Shown: positions 24,570 to 32,339 of the stretch, in pieces | Layout of the letters: each line of letters opens with the position of its first letter | Numbering within the stretch: the stretch's first letter is position 1 | NCBI GenBank assembly: GCA_020635695.1 | Contig: JACJZH010000017.1 | Span: forward strand, 1-33,817 | Length of the DNA: 33,817 nt | DNA from: Flavobacteriales bacterium | GTDB lineage: Bacteria > Bacteroidota > Bacteroidia > Flavobacteriales_F > PHOS-HE28 | Reading direction: 5' to 3' | Program-made: the position numbers and the translations under genes | Notes under the pieces: generated by a model | Seen by the model: only the letters and a program-made list of their open reading frames with translations | Told to the model about the DNA's origin: nothing | Databases searched by the model: none

Positions 24570-25328
24570 TTGAGAGCACGTTCCGCATGGCTCGCGGCCT
24601 TCGCCGCATGGTTCGCGGCCCCTTCCTACGGACAAGGGGACATCCGGGATACGTCGATCTTCATGGTCCCGATCTCGTTGAGCTATGCCTACCAGCTTCC
24701 GAACGGCGATCTGTCGGAGCGGTTCGGTGCCAACAGCAACGTCGGGCTCAGTGTGTCGGTCAAGTTCCGGAACAACTACCTGGTGGGGCTCGAAGGCGGA
24801 TTCCTCTTCGGCGACAAGGTGTTGGAACCGGGGCTGCTCTCCAACGTGGCCACCAGCAACGGGGCCATCCTGGACATCAACGGACTGCCCGCCAACGTGC
24901 TGCTGTACGAACGGGGCTACACGGTGATGGCCTATGCCGGCAAGGTGGTGCCCATCGTGGGGCCCAATCCCAATTCCGGTCTCCTGCTGAAGGTGGGTGG
25001 CGGGTACATGCGCCATAAGATCCGGGTGCAGACCCAGGACAACGTGGTGCCCCAACTGGAAGGGGACTACCTGTCCGGGTACGATCGGCTGGCGGCGGGA
25101 CCTGCGGCCATGTTGTTCATCGGCTATCAGCACCTCAGCAGCAACCGCCTCACGAATTTCTTCGTGGGCTTCGAGATGCTGGTGGGGCTCACGGAACCGC
25201 TCAGGGCCTACAACTTCGATACCGGGCGTGCGGAGGATGGACCTCGATACGACGGGCTGAACGGCCTTCGCATCGGGTGGACCCTGCCCCTGTACCGGCG
25301 GAGCGGCGAGGGATTCTACATGTACTGA
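24570..25328 (+). CDS. Outer-membrane beta-barrel protein, unknown function
   Basis: I do not recognise a named family. From a TTG start at 24570 the 252-residue product begins with a clear signal peptide (MRARSAWLAAFAAWFAAPSY, cleavage likely near residue 22 after SYGQ). Alternating hydrophobic strands and many Gly/aromatic pairs follow (SLSYAYQLP, GLSVSVKF, NYLVGLEGGFLFG, LLLKVGGGYM, AMLFIGYQHL, FFVGFEMLVGL), and the chain ends with aromatic FYMY, as expected of a barrel inserted by BamA. No ATG start fits: frames starting further upstream would read through the promoter. Its stop overlaps the waaA start (TGATG), so they are coupled. Confidence 0.75.
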   Translation: MRARSAWLAAFAAWFAAPSYGQGDIRDTSIFMVPISLSYAYQLPNGDLSERFGANSNVGLSVSVKFRNNYLVGLEGGFLFGDKVLEPGLLSNVATSNGAILDINGLPANVLLYERGYTVMAYAGKVVPIVGPNPNSGLLLKVGGGYMRHKIRVQTQDNVVPQLEGDYLSGYDRLAAGPAAMLFIGYQHLSSNRLTNFFVGFEMLVGLTEPLRAYNFDTGRAEDGPRYDGLNGLRIGWTLPLYRRSGEGFYMY

Positions 25329-26629
25329 TGCCACTGCTCCACGACCTGGCCACCGGGGCCTATGTGCTCGGCATCCGGATCGCTGCGTTGTGGTCCCCGA
25401 AGGCCAGGGCCTGGGTCACGGGTCGCCAAGGACTTTGGGAGCGCCTGGAGCGCGTACGGAACGGCCTGCAGGACTGCATCTGGGTGCATAGCGCCAGCGT
25501 GGGGGAGTTCGAGCAGGTGCTACCCGTCTTGGAGCGGCTGACGGAGGCCTGGCCCGGGCGACCCGTGTTGCTCACCTTCTTCAGCCCCAGCGGCCACCAC
25601 GCCCGGCACGACCACCCCCTGGCCACCCACGTGGAGTACCTGCCTGCGGATACCGCCGCCAACGCGCGCAGGTTCGTGGAGTTGGTGCGTCCGGGCCTGG
25701 TGCTCTGGGCGAAGTACGACTTCTGGCACCACCACCTGAGCAGGCTGCACCAGACGCGGGTCCCGCTCTTTCTGATCAGCGCCTCCTTTCGGAAGGACCA
25801 GCCCTTCTTCCGCTGGTTCGGCGCCAGCTGGCGCCGGATGCTGGGCTTCTTCACCCACCTGTTCGTGCAGAACGAGCGGTCGCAGGAGCTGCTGGAAGGG
25901 ATCGGCATCCGCAACGTGACCGTGAGCGGCGATACCCGGTTCGACCGGGTGACGGCCATCGTTGCCGAGGCGCGTGCGCTGCCCATTGCCAGGGCTTTCC
26001 GGAAAGCCTCGGAGCTGCCCGTGGTCGTGGCCGGCAGTACGTGGTCGGCCGACGAAGCCTTGCTGGCGAAGGCCGCTCAGGGACGTGCCGTACGCCTGGT
26101 GGCCGTTCCCCATGAACCCGCCCCGGAGGCCTTGGAACGGATCGAGCAGGCCTTTCCCGCACCCGTGGTACGCTGGTCCTTCGCCGAGGAACGGATGGAC
26201 ACCCCCCCTCCGGCGCACATGCCTCCCGACCAGGACCCCCTGCACGCACGCACCCTGCTGGTGGACCGCATGGGCCTGCTGGCCAACCTGTATCGCGAAG
26301 GCGACCTGGCCTACGTGGGAGGAGGGTTCACCGATGGGATCCACAGCATTCTGGAGGCCGCGGCATGGGGCAGGCCCGTGATCTTCGGACCGCGCCACCG
26401 GAAGTTCCCCGAAGCGGCCGGACTGATCGCGGCCGGCGGTGGGTTCGAGGTGCGGGATGCGCCCACGTTGGCGGCCTGCCTCGACCGCCTGCTGTCCGAT
26501 CCGCTCGCACTGCAGACCGCCTCCCAGGCCGCTGCGCGCTTCATCCAGGACCACACCGGCGCCACGAACACGGTCGTGGAGGAGCTTCTCCGGCACCTGC
26601 CCGTTCAGGGGTTGCAGGAAGGGCACTGA
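25328..26629 (+). CDS. waaA: 3-deoxy-D-manno-octulosonic acid (Kdo) transferase
   Basis: The 433-residue glycosyltransferase (GT30) adds Kdo to lipid A at the inner membrane. An N-terminal hydrophobic anchor region (about 8-22) precedes HSASVGEFEQ, where E60 is the catalytic base. The second domain carries the nucleotide-site strings VVAGSTWSADE, VAVPHEPAPE, YVGGGFTDGIHSILE and FGPRHRKFPEA. The ATG at 25328 shares one base with the upstream stop (TGATG). The last 25 bases overlap the 3' end of the DUF6671-like gene on the other strand. Confidence 0.93.
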   Translation: MPLLHDLATGAYVLGIRIAALWSPKARAWVTGRQGLWERLERVRNGLQDCIWVHSASVGEFEQVLPVLERLTEAWPGRPVLLTFFSPSGHHARHDHPLATHVEYLPADTAANARRFVELVRPGLVLWAKYDFWHHHLSRLHQTRVPLFLISASFRKDQPFFRWFGASWRRMLGFFTHLFVQNERSQELLEGIGIRNVTVSGDTRFDRVTAIVAEARALPIARAFRKASELPVVVAGSTWSADEALLAKAAQGRAVRLVAVPHEPAPEALERIEQAFPAPVVRWSFAEERMDTPPPAHMPPDQDPLHARTLLVDRMGLLANLYREGDLAYVGGGFTDGIHSILEAAAWGRPVIFGPRHRKFPEAAGLIAAGGGFEVRDAPTLAACLDRLLSDPLALQTASQAAARFIQDHTGATNTVVEELLRHLPVQGLQEGH

Positions 26630-27471
26630 CCAGGGTCCGCCGCGACCTGACCATCGGCGCGCGGCACCTGCGACCGGTGCCCGCAGACCGCACATCCACG
26701 CACCAAGGCCCGGACCATTTCCGTGGGGGTGCCGCACCAGGAGCAGGGCAGGCCCGTCAGCTGCTCGACCACCGCGAAGTGGACCTCTCCGCACGCAGGA
26801 CAGCATGTGCTCATTTCCTTGACGAAGCCCTCCGCTGTGGCGGCGATGGCCGCCATCCGGGTCGGGTTCAGCATGGCCCGCTGGTCCGTGCAGGCCCACA
26901 GGGAGCCATGTCGTACGAGCAGCTCCTCGGCCAGGACACGCAGCTCCCCGGGGTCGGTGAGCCCCTTGTGTTGCTCCTGACCTTCCGACCAGCGCTCCTG
27001 CTCACGCAGGATCAGCCCATGCTCCGGAAAGCGCATCCGTTCCGCAAAGGCCAGCACCTGGTCCAGGCGCTCGCAACGTTCACCCCCGAACACCACGTCC
27101 AGGGTGACATGCCGGTGCAGGAAATGCCGCCCGTCACGCAGGTCCAGGAGGACCAGGAACTCCTCGTCGCAGGGCATGAACGGCGCAGGCGGGTAGGGGC
27201 CGAAGGAGCCCTCGCTGGCGATCACCAGGTCGGCACCGGAAGCCTCCGCCCCGAAGCGGGCCTTGGCCAGGGCGGCCTCTGGGGGCGATAGCCGGCGCTC
27301 CACCTCCCCGCTGAAGGTGCCGAAGCGATCGGTGTCCAGGTCGGGCACCACGACCACCTGCGCCAGGGGGAGGCCCTCCAGGAAGGGGGGTGCGATGGCC
27401 CGTTCCTTGCCGTGGCGCGTGGCCACGGCAAGGGTGCGTCCGGAGAAGCGTTCCGCGAGGCGGTCGGGCAT
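26605..27471 (-). CDS. DUF6671-like protein with C-terminal zinc ribbons
   Basis: The 288-residue product starts with VATRHGKERAIAPP (residues 16-29), and has DLVIASEGSFGPYPP (81-95) and CTDQRAMLNPTRM (194-206), which I associate with the uncharacterised family DUF6671. The last 65 residues contain four CxxC pairs (224/227, 243/246, 260/263, 283/286), enough for two zinc ribbons. The function is unknown; soluble and cytoplasmic by composition. It follows icd by 12 bases and probably shares the tetR-icd message. Family naming is from memory, the zinc-ligand pattern is directly visible. Confidence 0.7.
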   Translation of the reverse strand: MPDRLAERFSGRTLAVATRHGKERAIAPPFLEGLPLAQVVVVPDLDTDRFGTFSGEVERRLSPPEAALAKARFGAEASGADLVIASEGSFGPYPPAPFMPCDEEFLVLLDLRDGRHFLHRHVTLDVVFGGERCERLDQVLAFAERMRFPEHGLILREQERWSEGQEQHKGLTDPGELRVLAEELLVRHGSLWACTDQRAMLNPTRMAAIAATAEGFVKEMSTCCPACGEVHFAVVEQLTGLPCSWCGTPTEMVRALVRGCAVCGHRSQVPRADGQVAADPGQCPSCNP

Positions 27472-27483
27472 GCGGCGTCGCGC

Positions 27484-28938
27484 TTATTCGCCCTGCCCCA
27501 GGGAGAAGCCACGCTCGCCGTCGAAGAGGTAGAGGTGCTCGGTCTTCACGACCTCCACCCCGGCCCCGTGCAGCGCGTTGAGCAGTGCGAGCACCGCGTC
27601 CATGGGGATCGGTCGGTAGTCCGCCTTGCCGGCCTGGATGGTGGCTTCCGTGCTCACGAAGCGGCAGCGCCAGTGGTCGGTGCAGAAGGTCTCGGGGAAG
27701 CCCTCGGGCCACACCTTCACCCCGCGGTTGGTGATCAGCTTCAACTGCAGGATGCCTTCCGCGGCGGCGCGCAGGCGCTCGGCCAGCTCGTCGGGCGTGG
27801 TGGACCCGTCGTCCACGAAGACATCGATCCCGCACAGCTCCTTCTTCACCTGGGGCCGCTGGTACTGGTACTGCAGCGCCTGCCGACCGCGCATCTCCAC
27901 GGGCTGCAGGCTGTCCGGCCGCTGGCCCAGCCGCTCGATCACCGCGTCGGCGAAGGCGGCGGTGCCCGCCTTCATCGTGCTCACCCCTTCCCGGAAGATG
28001 TCGCCGGGATGGATGCCATCCTCCAGGGTCTTGAGCCAGGCGTTCTGGATCAGTTCGGCCTTGTCGGCCTTTCCCAGGTGCACCAGCATCAGGCAGGCCG
28101 CGTTCAGCATGGCGCTGGGGTTGGCGATGCCCTTCCCGGCGATGTCGGGCGCACTGCCGTGGATGGCCTCGAACATGCTCACATGGTCGCCGATGTTGGC
28201 GCTGCCCGCCAGGCCCACACTGCCGGTGAGCTCGGCGGTGACGTCGCTGATGATGTCGCCGTACAGGTTGAGGGTCACGATCACGTCGTAGCGCTCAGGC
28301 CGGGTGGCCACCCGCGCGGTGCCGATGTCGATGATCTGCACCTCCTGCTCCAGCTCGGGATACTCCTTCCCCACGCGGCGGAACACCTCGGCGAACAGGC
28401 CGTCCGTCACCTTCATGATGTTGTCCTTCACCAGGCAGGTCACCTTCTTCCGGCCATTGGCCCGGGCGTACTCGAAGGCGTAGCGCACGATCTTCTCACT
28501 GCCGGGGATGGTGATCAGCTTCAGGCACTGGAACACGTCGGTGGTCTGCCGGTGCTCGATGCCCGCGTAGAGGTCCTCCTCGTTCTCGCGTACCACCACC
28601 ACGTCCATGCCCGGGTGCTGGGTGTGCACGAAGGGATGGAAGCTGCGGCAGGGGCGCACGTTGGCATAGAGGCCGAGCGTCTTCCGGATGGTGACGTTGA
28701 GGCTCTTGTAGCCACCGCCCTGGGGGGTGGTGATGGGACCTTTCAGGAAGACCGGGTTGCGACGCAGGGCGTCCCAGGCCTCGGCCGGGATGCCACTGGT
28801 GTTGCCGCTCCGGTAGACCTTTTCGCCCACCTCGATGTGCTCGTAGGTGAGCCCGCACTCGGCGGCGTCCAGGACGCGCAGGACGGCGTCGGTGATCTCA
28901 GGGCCGATGCCGTCCCCTTTCGCTACGGTGATGATCAT
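27484..28938 (-). CDS. icd: Isocitrate dehydrogenase, Thermus type with C-terminal extension
   Basis: The 484-residue enzyme oxidises isocitrate to 2-oxoglutarate in the TCA cycle. Substrate residues are visible in KSLNVTIRK (S79, N81, R85) and R95; RENEEDLYAGIEHR spans 117-130 and includes Y124. LYGDIISD supplies metal-binding aspartates, and HGSAPDIAG is the coenzyme loop. The catalytic core ends near residue 340 and is followed by about 140 extra residues, as in the Thermus thermophilus enzyme and unlike the roughly 415-residue E. coli Icd. NADP as coenzyme is the family expectation. Its ATG overlaps the tetR stop by 4 bases. A longer upstream frame to 29466 is only a shadow of tetR. Confidence 0.92.
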   Translation of the reverse strand: MIITVAKGDGIGPEITDAVLRVLDAAECGLTYEHIEVGEKVYRSGNTSGIPAEAWDALRRNPVFLKGPITTPQGGGYKSLNVTIRKTLGLYANVRPCRSFHPFVHTQHPGMDVVVVRENEEDLYAGIEHRQTTDVFQCLKLITIPGSEKIVRYAFEYARANGRKKVTCLVKDNIMKVTDGLFAEVFRRVGKEYPELEQEVQIIDIGTARVATRPERYDVIVTLNLYGDIISDVTAELTGSVGLAGSANIGDHVSMFEAIHGSAPDIAGKGIANPSAMLNAACLMLVHLGKADKAELIQNAWLKTLEDGIHPGDIFREGVSTMKAGTAAFADAVIERLGQRPDSLQPVEMRGRQALQYQYQRPQVKKELCGIDVFVDDGSTTPDELAERLRAAAEGILQLKLITNRGVKVWPEGFPETFCTDHWRCRFVSTEATIQAGKADYRPIPMDAVLALLNALHGAGVEVVKTEHLYLFDGERGFSLGQGE

Positions 28939-29627
28939 GGCGTGGTGTCGATGTGTTCGAGGTAAACGATGGTGCGTTCGTACAGGTGGTCCGCCAACGC
29001 CTGGGGATCGCGGGTCTCGCTCAGTTCCGTGAGCGAGGGCAGGTGCTCCATGGCGAAGGGGAGGGAATGGGCCATCTCCACCAGCGTGGTGGCGAAGCTG
29101 CGTGGCATGGAGAGTTCCGGCCTGCAGGTCAGGAGCCGGTCGGCCACGAAGGCGGAAAGGTCCTTGTAGGGTTTGAAGAGGCGCCGGGCGTTGTCGTCGT
29201 CCACGTGCTTGTGCATGTAGCTCTTCATGCCTTCGGCGATCACCAGGTGGCGGAGCGCGGCGGGGTCCACATGAAGGGGTGGCAGGTCGGCAGGCCAGAT
29301 GCCGCAGAGCACGTCCACCACCCGCCGCAGGGCATCGCGCGGACCGGCCGCCCGCACCACCTCCTGCGCGGCCACCTGGCGCAGCCACAGCCAGTACAGC
29401 TGGAAGTGGTACTGGAGCAGCCGCTGCTTGTTGGCGAAGTACTTGTAGATGCTGACCTCGGTACACCCGGCCCGTGCAGCGAGCTTGCGGAAGGTGAAGG
29501 CCTCCAGCCCAAGCTCATTCAGGAGCATCAGACCATCCGCCAGCACGGAGCGCCCCAGTTCCGTGGCCATCGGCTCGCGCAGGGACAGCGCCGCGTCCGG
29601 CTTGAATTGAAGGTGCTGCTCCGCCAT
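28935..29627 (-). CDS. TetR family transcriptional regulator
   Basis: The 230-residue protein has an N-terminal helix-turn-helix at about 44-65 (FTFRKLAARAGCTEVSIYKYF) and a helical ligand domain over the rest, including several histidines and aromatic residues but no family-specific motif I can name. It lies first in a message with icd (4-base ATGA overlap) and directly downstream of a 14-bp perfect inverted repeat that covers its own promoter. The simplest reading is an autoregulator that sets isocitrate dehydrogenase level in response to an unknown ligand. Confidence 0.88.
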   Translation of the reverse strand: MAEQHLQFKPDAALSLREPMATELGRSVLADGLMLLNELGLEAFTFRKLAARAGCTEVSIYKYFANKQRLLQYHFQLYWLWLRQVAAQEVVRAAGPRDALRRVVDVLCGIWPADLPPLHVDPAALRHLVIAEGMKSYMHKHVDDDNARRLFKPYKDLSAFVADRLLTCRPELSMPRSFATTLVEMAHSLPFAMEHLPSLTELSETRDPQALADHLYERTIVYLEHIDTTP

Positions 29628-29635
29628 TGCGGCGG

Positions 29636-29643
29636 CGAATTTA
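29636..29643 (-). promoter_or_regulatory. Putative -7 element TAAATTCG of the tetR-icd promoter
   Basis: On the minus strand TAAATTCG lies 8 bases before the tetR ATG. A TTGACA string begins at 29665 on the same strand, with 19 bases between its TTG and the -7 box, which suits a Bacteroidota -33/-7 pair. Both elements fall inside or touch the inverted repeat. Confidence 0.55.
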
Positions 29644-29677
29644 GTATTACTTAACCATCTGTCAAGTAATACTAAAT
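29639..29677. promoter_or_regulatory. 14-11-14 perfect inverted repeat, likely TetR operator
   Basis: ATTTAGTATTACTT (29639-29652) and AAGTAATACTAAAT (29664-29677) are exact reverse complements separated by 11 bases. Each arm also contains its own odd-centred palindrome AGTAnTACT (29643-29651 and 29665-29673), centres 22 bases apart, about two helical turns. The element is strongly AT-rich in a GC-rich genome, covers the tetR -33/-7 region and touches the stop codon of the upstream pyrophosphohydrolase gene. Two TetR dimers, or one tetramer, could bind. A role as terminator for the upstream unit is a less likely alternative because the stem is AT-rich. Confidence 0.75.
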
Positions 29678-30045
29678 CATTTCTTCCTCAGCTTGGGATT
29701 GGCGGCATGCCTGGCCCGGTCCCGTTGGGTCTTGGCGGCCATGCGCTCCCGCCAGGCGGCGTCCAGGTCCACCCCGGTCTGATTGGCCAGGCACAGCACC
29801 ACGAACAGCACATCGGCGAGCTCCATCCCCAGGTCGCGGTCACGGTCGCTCTCCTTCTCGCTCTGCTCCCCGTAGCGGCGGGCGATGATCCGGGCCACCT
29901 CCCCCACCTCCTCGGTGAGCATGGCCATGTTGGTGAGCTCATCGAAGTAGCGGACCCCCACGTCGTGGATCCAGGCGTCCACCTCCGTCTGCAGCGCCTT
30001 GAGCGCCGCTGGTCCGTTCGTTCCGTCCATGGTCGTCTGCTTCAT
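29677..30045 (-). CDS. MazG-type nucleotide pyrophosphohydrolase
   Basis: The 122-residue all-alpha NTP pyrophosphatase has the metal-binding pattern EEVGE (E45, E46, E49) and ELADVLF (E75, D78). Such single-domain enzymes hydrolyse (d)NTPs or damaged nucleotides to monophosphates. The ATG at 30045 overlaps the dtd stop by 4 bases (ATGA), which favours it over the ATG at 30030. The stop codon lies at the edge of the TetR inverted repeat. The C-terminus is basic (ANPKLRKK). Confidence 0.85.
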   Translation of the reverse strand: MKQTTMDGTNGPAALKALQTEVDAWIHDVGVRYFDELTNMAMLTEEVGEVARIIARRYGEQSEKESDRDRDLGMELADVLFVVLCLANQTGVDLDAAWRERMAAKTQRDRARHAANPKLRKK

Positions 30046-30494
30046 TCCTTCAGGCGGCTGTCGATCACCAGGGTCACCGGACCAGCATTGACCAGTTCCA
30101 CCTGCATGTCTGCGCCGAACTCCCCGCTTTGGACCGGCCTGCCGAGCAACTCCGCCAACCGCTGCTTGGCACGCAGGTACAGGGGAATGGCCTCCTCGGG
30201 TCGCGCGGCCCGGATGTAGCTGGGGCGGTTGCCTTTCCGCGTGCTGGCATGCAGGGTGAATTGGCTCACCAGCAGCACATCGCCGCCGGCCTGCATCACG
30301 TCCAGGTCCATCACCCGCTCGTCGTTCGGAAAGATCCGCAGGCGTACCAGCTTGCCGCACAGCCACTCCAGTTCCTCCTCCGTGTCCCCGGTCTCGATGC
30401 CGAGCAGCACCAGCATCCCCTGTCCAATGGAGGCCCGCAGCGCACCGTCGATGTGCACCGCGGCCTCGCTCACCCGCTGCACCACCGCCCTCAT
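30042..30494 (-). CDS. dtd: D-aminoacyl-tRNA deacylase
   Basis: The 150-residue enzyme removes D-amino acids and glycine wrongly attached to tRNAs. The active-site motifs are SQFTL (residues 77-81) and NAGPVT (136-141), the latter holding the cross-subunit Gly-cis-Pro pair G138-P139. RKGNRPSY is also conserved. It overlaps the acid phosphatase gene upstream and the pyrophosphohydrolase gene downstream by 4 bases each, so it sits mid-operon in a housecleaning group. Confidence 0.95.
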   Translation of the reverse strand: MRAVVQRVSEAAVHIDGALRASIGQGMLVLLGIETGDTEEELEWLCGKLVRLRIFPNDERVMDLDVMQAGGDVLLVSQFTLHASTRKGNRPSYIRAARPEEAIPLYLRAKQRLAELLGRPVQSGEFGADMQVELVNAGPVTLVIDSRLKE

Positions 30495-31294
30495 GGCCGA
30501 CGCGTCCTTTCCTCCAAAAAGCGCTTGACCCGTTCCTGCTGCTCGGCACTGGTCCCTCGTCCGGTGATGCCATCGCGCCAGTACCCGTAGGTGGCGTTCG
30601 GCACGAGGACGAACCTCCCATGCAGGGCCTCGCGGTGTTCCTCCAACATACCCCACCCCAGGTCCTCACCCCGTTCGCGGAACACTTGGTCGAAGTCCGT
30701 GAGCTGGTCGCCGACCAACAGCACGATGCGGTGATCAGCGGCCACCGACGCCCTCCGTGCGGTCTTGTCGCTCGTGCTGCCCTTGGTGAGCACATGGTCT
30801 GCATCGGACATGGGAAAGCCGAGGGCGCTCAGGTTGCGTACGGTGGCCGCTCGTTCCTCGTCCGTCCGGTTCGTGATGTAGAAGACGGCACAGCCGAGCT
30901 CTTCCGCATGCTGAAGGAACGCCAGGGCTCCAGGAAGGGCCGCGGCCGAAGCGCGGTCCGTCCAGGCCTTCCAGGTCTCGGGGGAGTAGCTGCGCCCGGC
31001 GAGGATGTTCTCCAGTTCGTAGGGACTGTTGTCCAGCACCGTCTCGTCCACGTCCACCACCACCGCCGGGGGAAGGCCGTCCGGGACCGCGAGGTTGGCC
31101 TCCAACTTCACGCGTGCCAAAGCGTAGGCCTGCTCGTACATCCACTGCACCTCCGCCGACGCGTTCTGGTACAGGGCAGCGTAGGTGTTGGGCGACAGCT
31201 CCGCGCCAGCGGGGGCAACGGCGGTCTCCCGGGTGCCGGAGCAGGCCAGCAGGCCACAGGTTCCGGCGATGATCAGGGTCCTTCGCAGGGTCAT
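30491..31294 (-). CDS. Class C acid phosphatase lipoprotein (HAD superfamily, 5'-nucleotidase e(P4)-like)
   Basis: The 267-residue product has a lipoprotein signal with lipobox LLAC (lipidated C18), so it should be anchored in the outer membrane or periplasmic face. The HAD motif is DVDETVLDNS (81-90; nucleophile D81, acid D83). YITNRTDEER and LLVGDQLTDFD are the later HAD motifs. Relatives such as e(P4) dephosphorylate nucleotides (NMN, AMP) in the periplasm. The start at 31294 is 12 bases after the rsgA stop; the stop overlaps dtd by 4 bases. Confidence 0.9.
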   Translation of the reverse strand: MTLRRTLIIAGTCGLLACSGTRETAVAPAGAELSPNTYAALYQNASAEVQWMYEQAYALARVKLEANLAVPDGLPPAVVVDVDETVLDNSPYELENILAGRSYSPETWKAWTDRASAAALPGALAFLQHAEELGCAVFYITNRTDEERAATVRNLSALGFPMSDADHVLTKGSTSDKTARRASVAADHRIVLLVGDQLTDFDQVFRERGEDLGWGMLEEHREALHGRFVLVPNATYGYWRDGITGRGTSAEQQERVKRFLEERTRRP

Positions 31295-31306
31295 GTCGTT
31301 CCTGGT

Positions 31307-32248
31307 TCAGCCGACGCGGTAGGGGCTTTCCTCGTCAAGGTCGGCGAGCATTTCGAGGTAACTGGCGTAACGCGTGGCCGGGATCCGGTCCTCTTCCACG
31401 GCCCTGCGCACGGCGCAGCCGGGTTCCTGCTTGTGCAGGCAGTTCTGGAAGCGGCACTCCCCCTTCAGGGCGAACAGTTCCGGGAACTGGTCCACGATGT
31501 CGGCGGCCTCCAGGTCCACCAGGCCGAAGCCTTTCACTCCCGGTGTGTCGATCACAAAGCCGCCTTCCCGCAGCGGGAACATCTCGGCGTAGGTGGTGGT
31601 ATGCTGGCCCTTGCTGGTGGCCCGGCTCACCTCGGCCGTATGCAGGTCCAGCGTGGGATCGATCGCATTGACCAGGGTGCTCTTGCCCACCCCGCTGTGG
31701 CCGGCCAGCAGCGTGGTGCGGTCCTTGAGCAGCTCCTTCACCTCCCCCACGCCGATGCCCTGCACGGCCGAGGTGATGATCGTCCGGTACCCGATGCGGT
31801 CGTAGGTGTCCTTGTAGTCGGCCAGCAGTTCGAGCTCCTTGTCGGTGAGGTCGTCCAACTTGTTGAAGACGATGACCACCGGAACCCGGTAGGCTTCCGC
31901 GGTGACCAGGAAGCGGTCGATGAAGCCGTAGGAGGTCCGGGGGCGCGCCAGGGTGACCATGAGCAGGGCCTGGTCCACGTTGGCGGCGATCACGTGGCGC
32001 TGGTGGCTCAGGTTCACCGACTTGCGCACCAGGTAGTTGCGCCGGTCGTGCAGGTCGGTGATGCCGCCCGGCTCGTCGGGACCGGTCTGCGGATCGAAGG
32101 TCACCCGGTCGCCCACGGCCACGGGGTTGGTGCTCTTCCAGCCCTTGATGCGCAGGCGGCCCTTGGCCACGCAATCGTGCTGCGTGCCATCGTCGGCCAG
32201 CACCAGGTAGCGGCTGCCGGTGCTGCGTAGGACCGTTCCCTCGGGCAT
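31307..32248 (-). CDS. rsgA: Ribosome small subunit-dependent GTPase A
   Basis: The 313-residue circularly permuted GTPase takes part in 30S maturation. An N-terminal OB fold (about 5-65) precedes G4 (NKLD, 129-132), G1 (GHSGVGKST, 183-191) and G3 (DTPG, 234-237), the permuted order typical of RsgA. The C-terminal zinc finger is complete: C265, C270, H272 and C278. It is the first gene of the rsgA-phosphatase-dtd-pyrophosphohydrolase unit and divergent from gldA, 91 bases away. A GAACTTTG string 7 bases before the ATG is a weak -7 candidate. Confidence 0.95.
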   Translation of the reverse strand: MPEGTVLRSTGSRYLVLADDGTQHDCVAKGRLRIKGWKSTNPVAVGDRVTFDPQTGPDEPGGITDLHDRRNYLVRKSVNLSHQRHVIAANVDQALLMVTLARPRTSYGFIDRFLVTAEAYRVPVVIVFNKLDDLTDKELELLADYKDTYDRIGYRTIITSAVQGIGVGEVKELLKDRTTLLAGHSGVGKSTLVNAIDPTLDLHTAEVSRATSKGQHTTTYAEMFPLREGGFVIDTPGVKGFGLVDLEAADIVDQFPELFALKGECRFQNCLHKQEPGCAVRRAVEEDRIPATRYASYLEMLADLDEESPYRVG

Positions 32249-32326
32249 GATGCCCCAAAGTTCGGCCGCATCGGCCAGCCGGGCACCGTTCCCCGTTCAC
32301 GGAAAGGCGGAAGCCCTTGCCGGGCC

Positions 32327-32334
32327 TACCTTCG
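32327..32334 (+). promoter_or_regulatory. Putative -7 promoter element TACCTTCG for gldA
   Basis: TACCTTCG lies 5 bases before the gldA ATG, the same spacing as at hldD. It has one change from TAnnTTTG. Confidence 0.45.
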
Positions 32335-32339
32335 CCGCC

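Noticed and set aside
27484..29466. 660-residue minus-strand open frame that would fuse extra N-terminal sequence to isocitrate dehydrogenase
   Set aside because: The extra residues are the tetR gene read in another frame; the family start MIITVAKGDGIGPE is at 28938 and tetR has clear HTH motifs.
29639..29677. Rho-independent terminator for the rsgA-dtd unit
   Set aside because: The stem is AT-rich and overlaps a good promoter for tetR; a regulator operator explains it better, though some attenuation cannot be excluded.
29677..30804. Long minus-strand frame extending the pyrophosphohydrolase upstream through dtd and the acid phosphatase
   Set aside because: Upstream residues are low-complexity shadow of dtd; the MazG-type family begins at the ATG overlapping the dtd stop.
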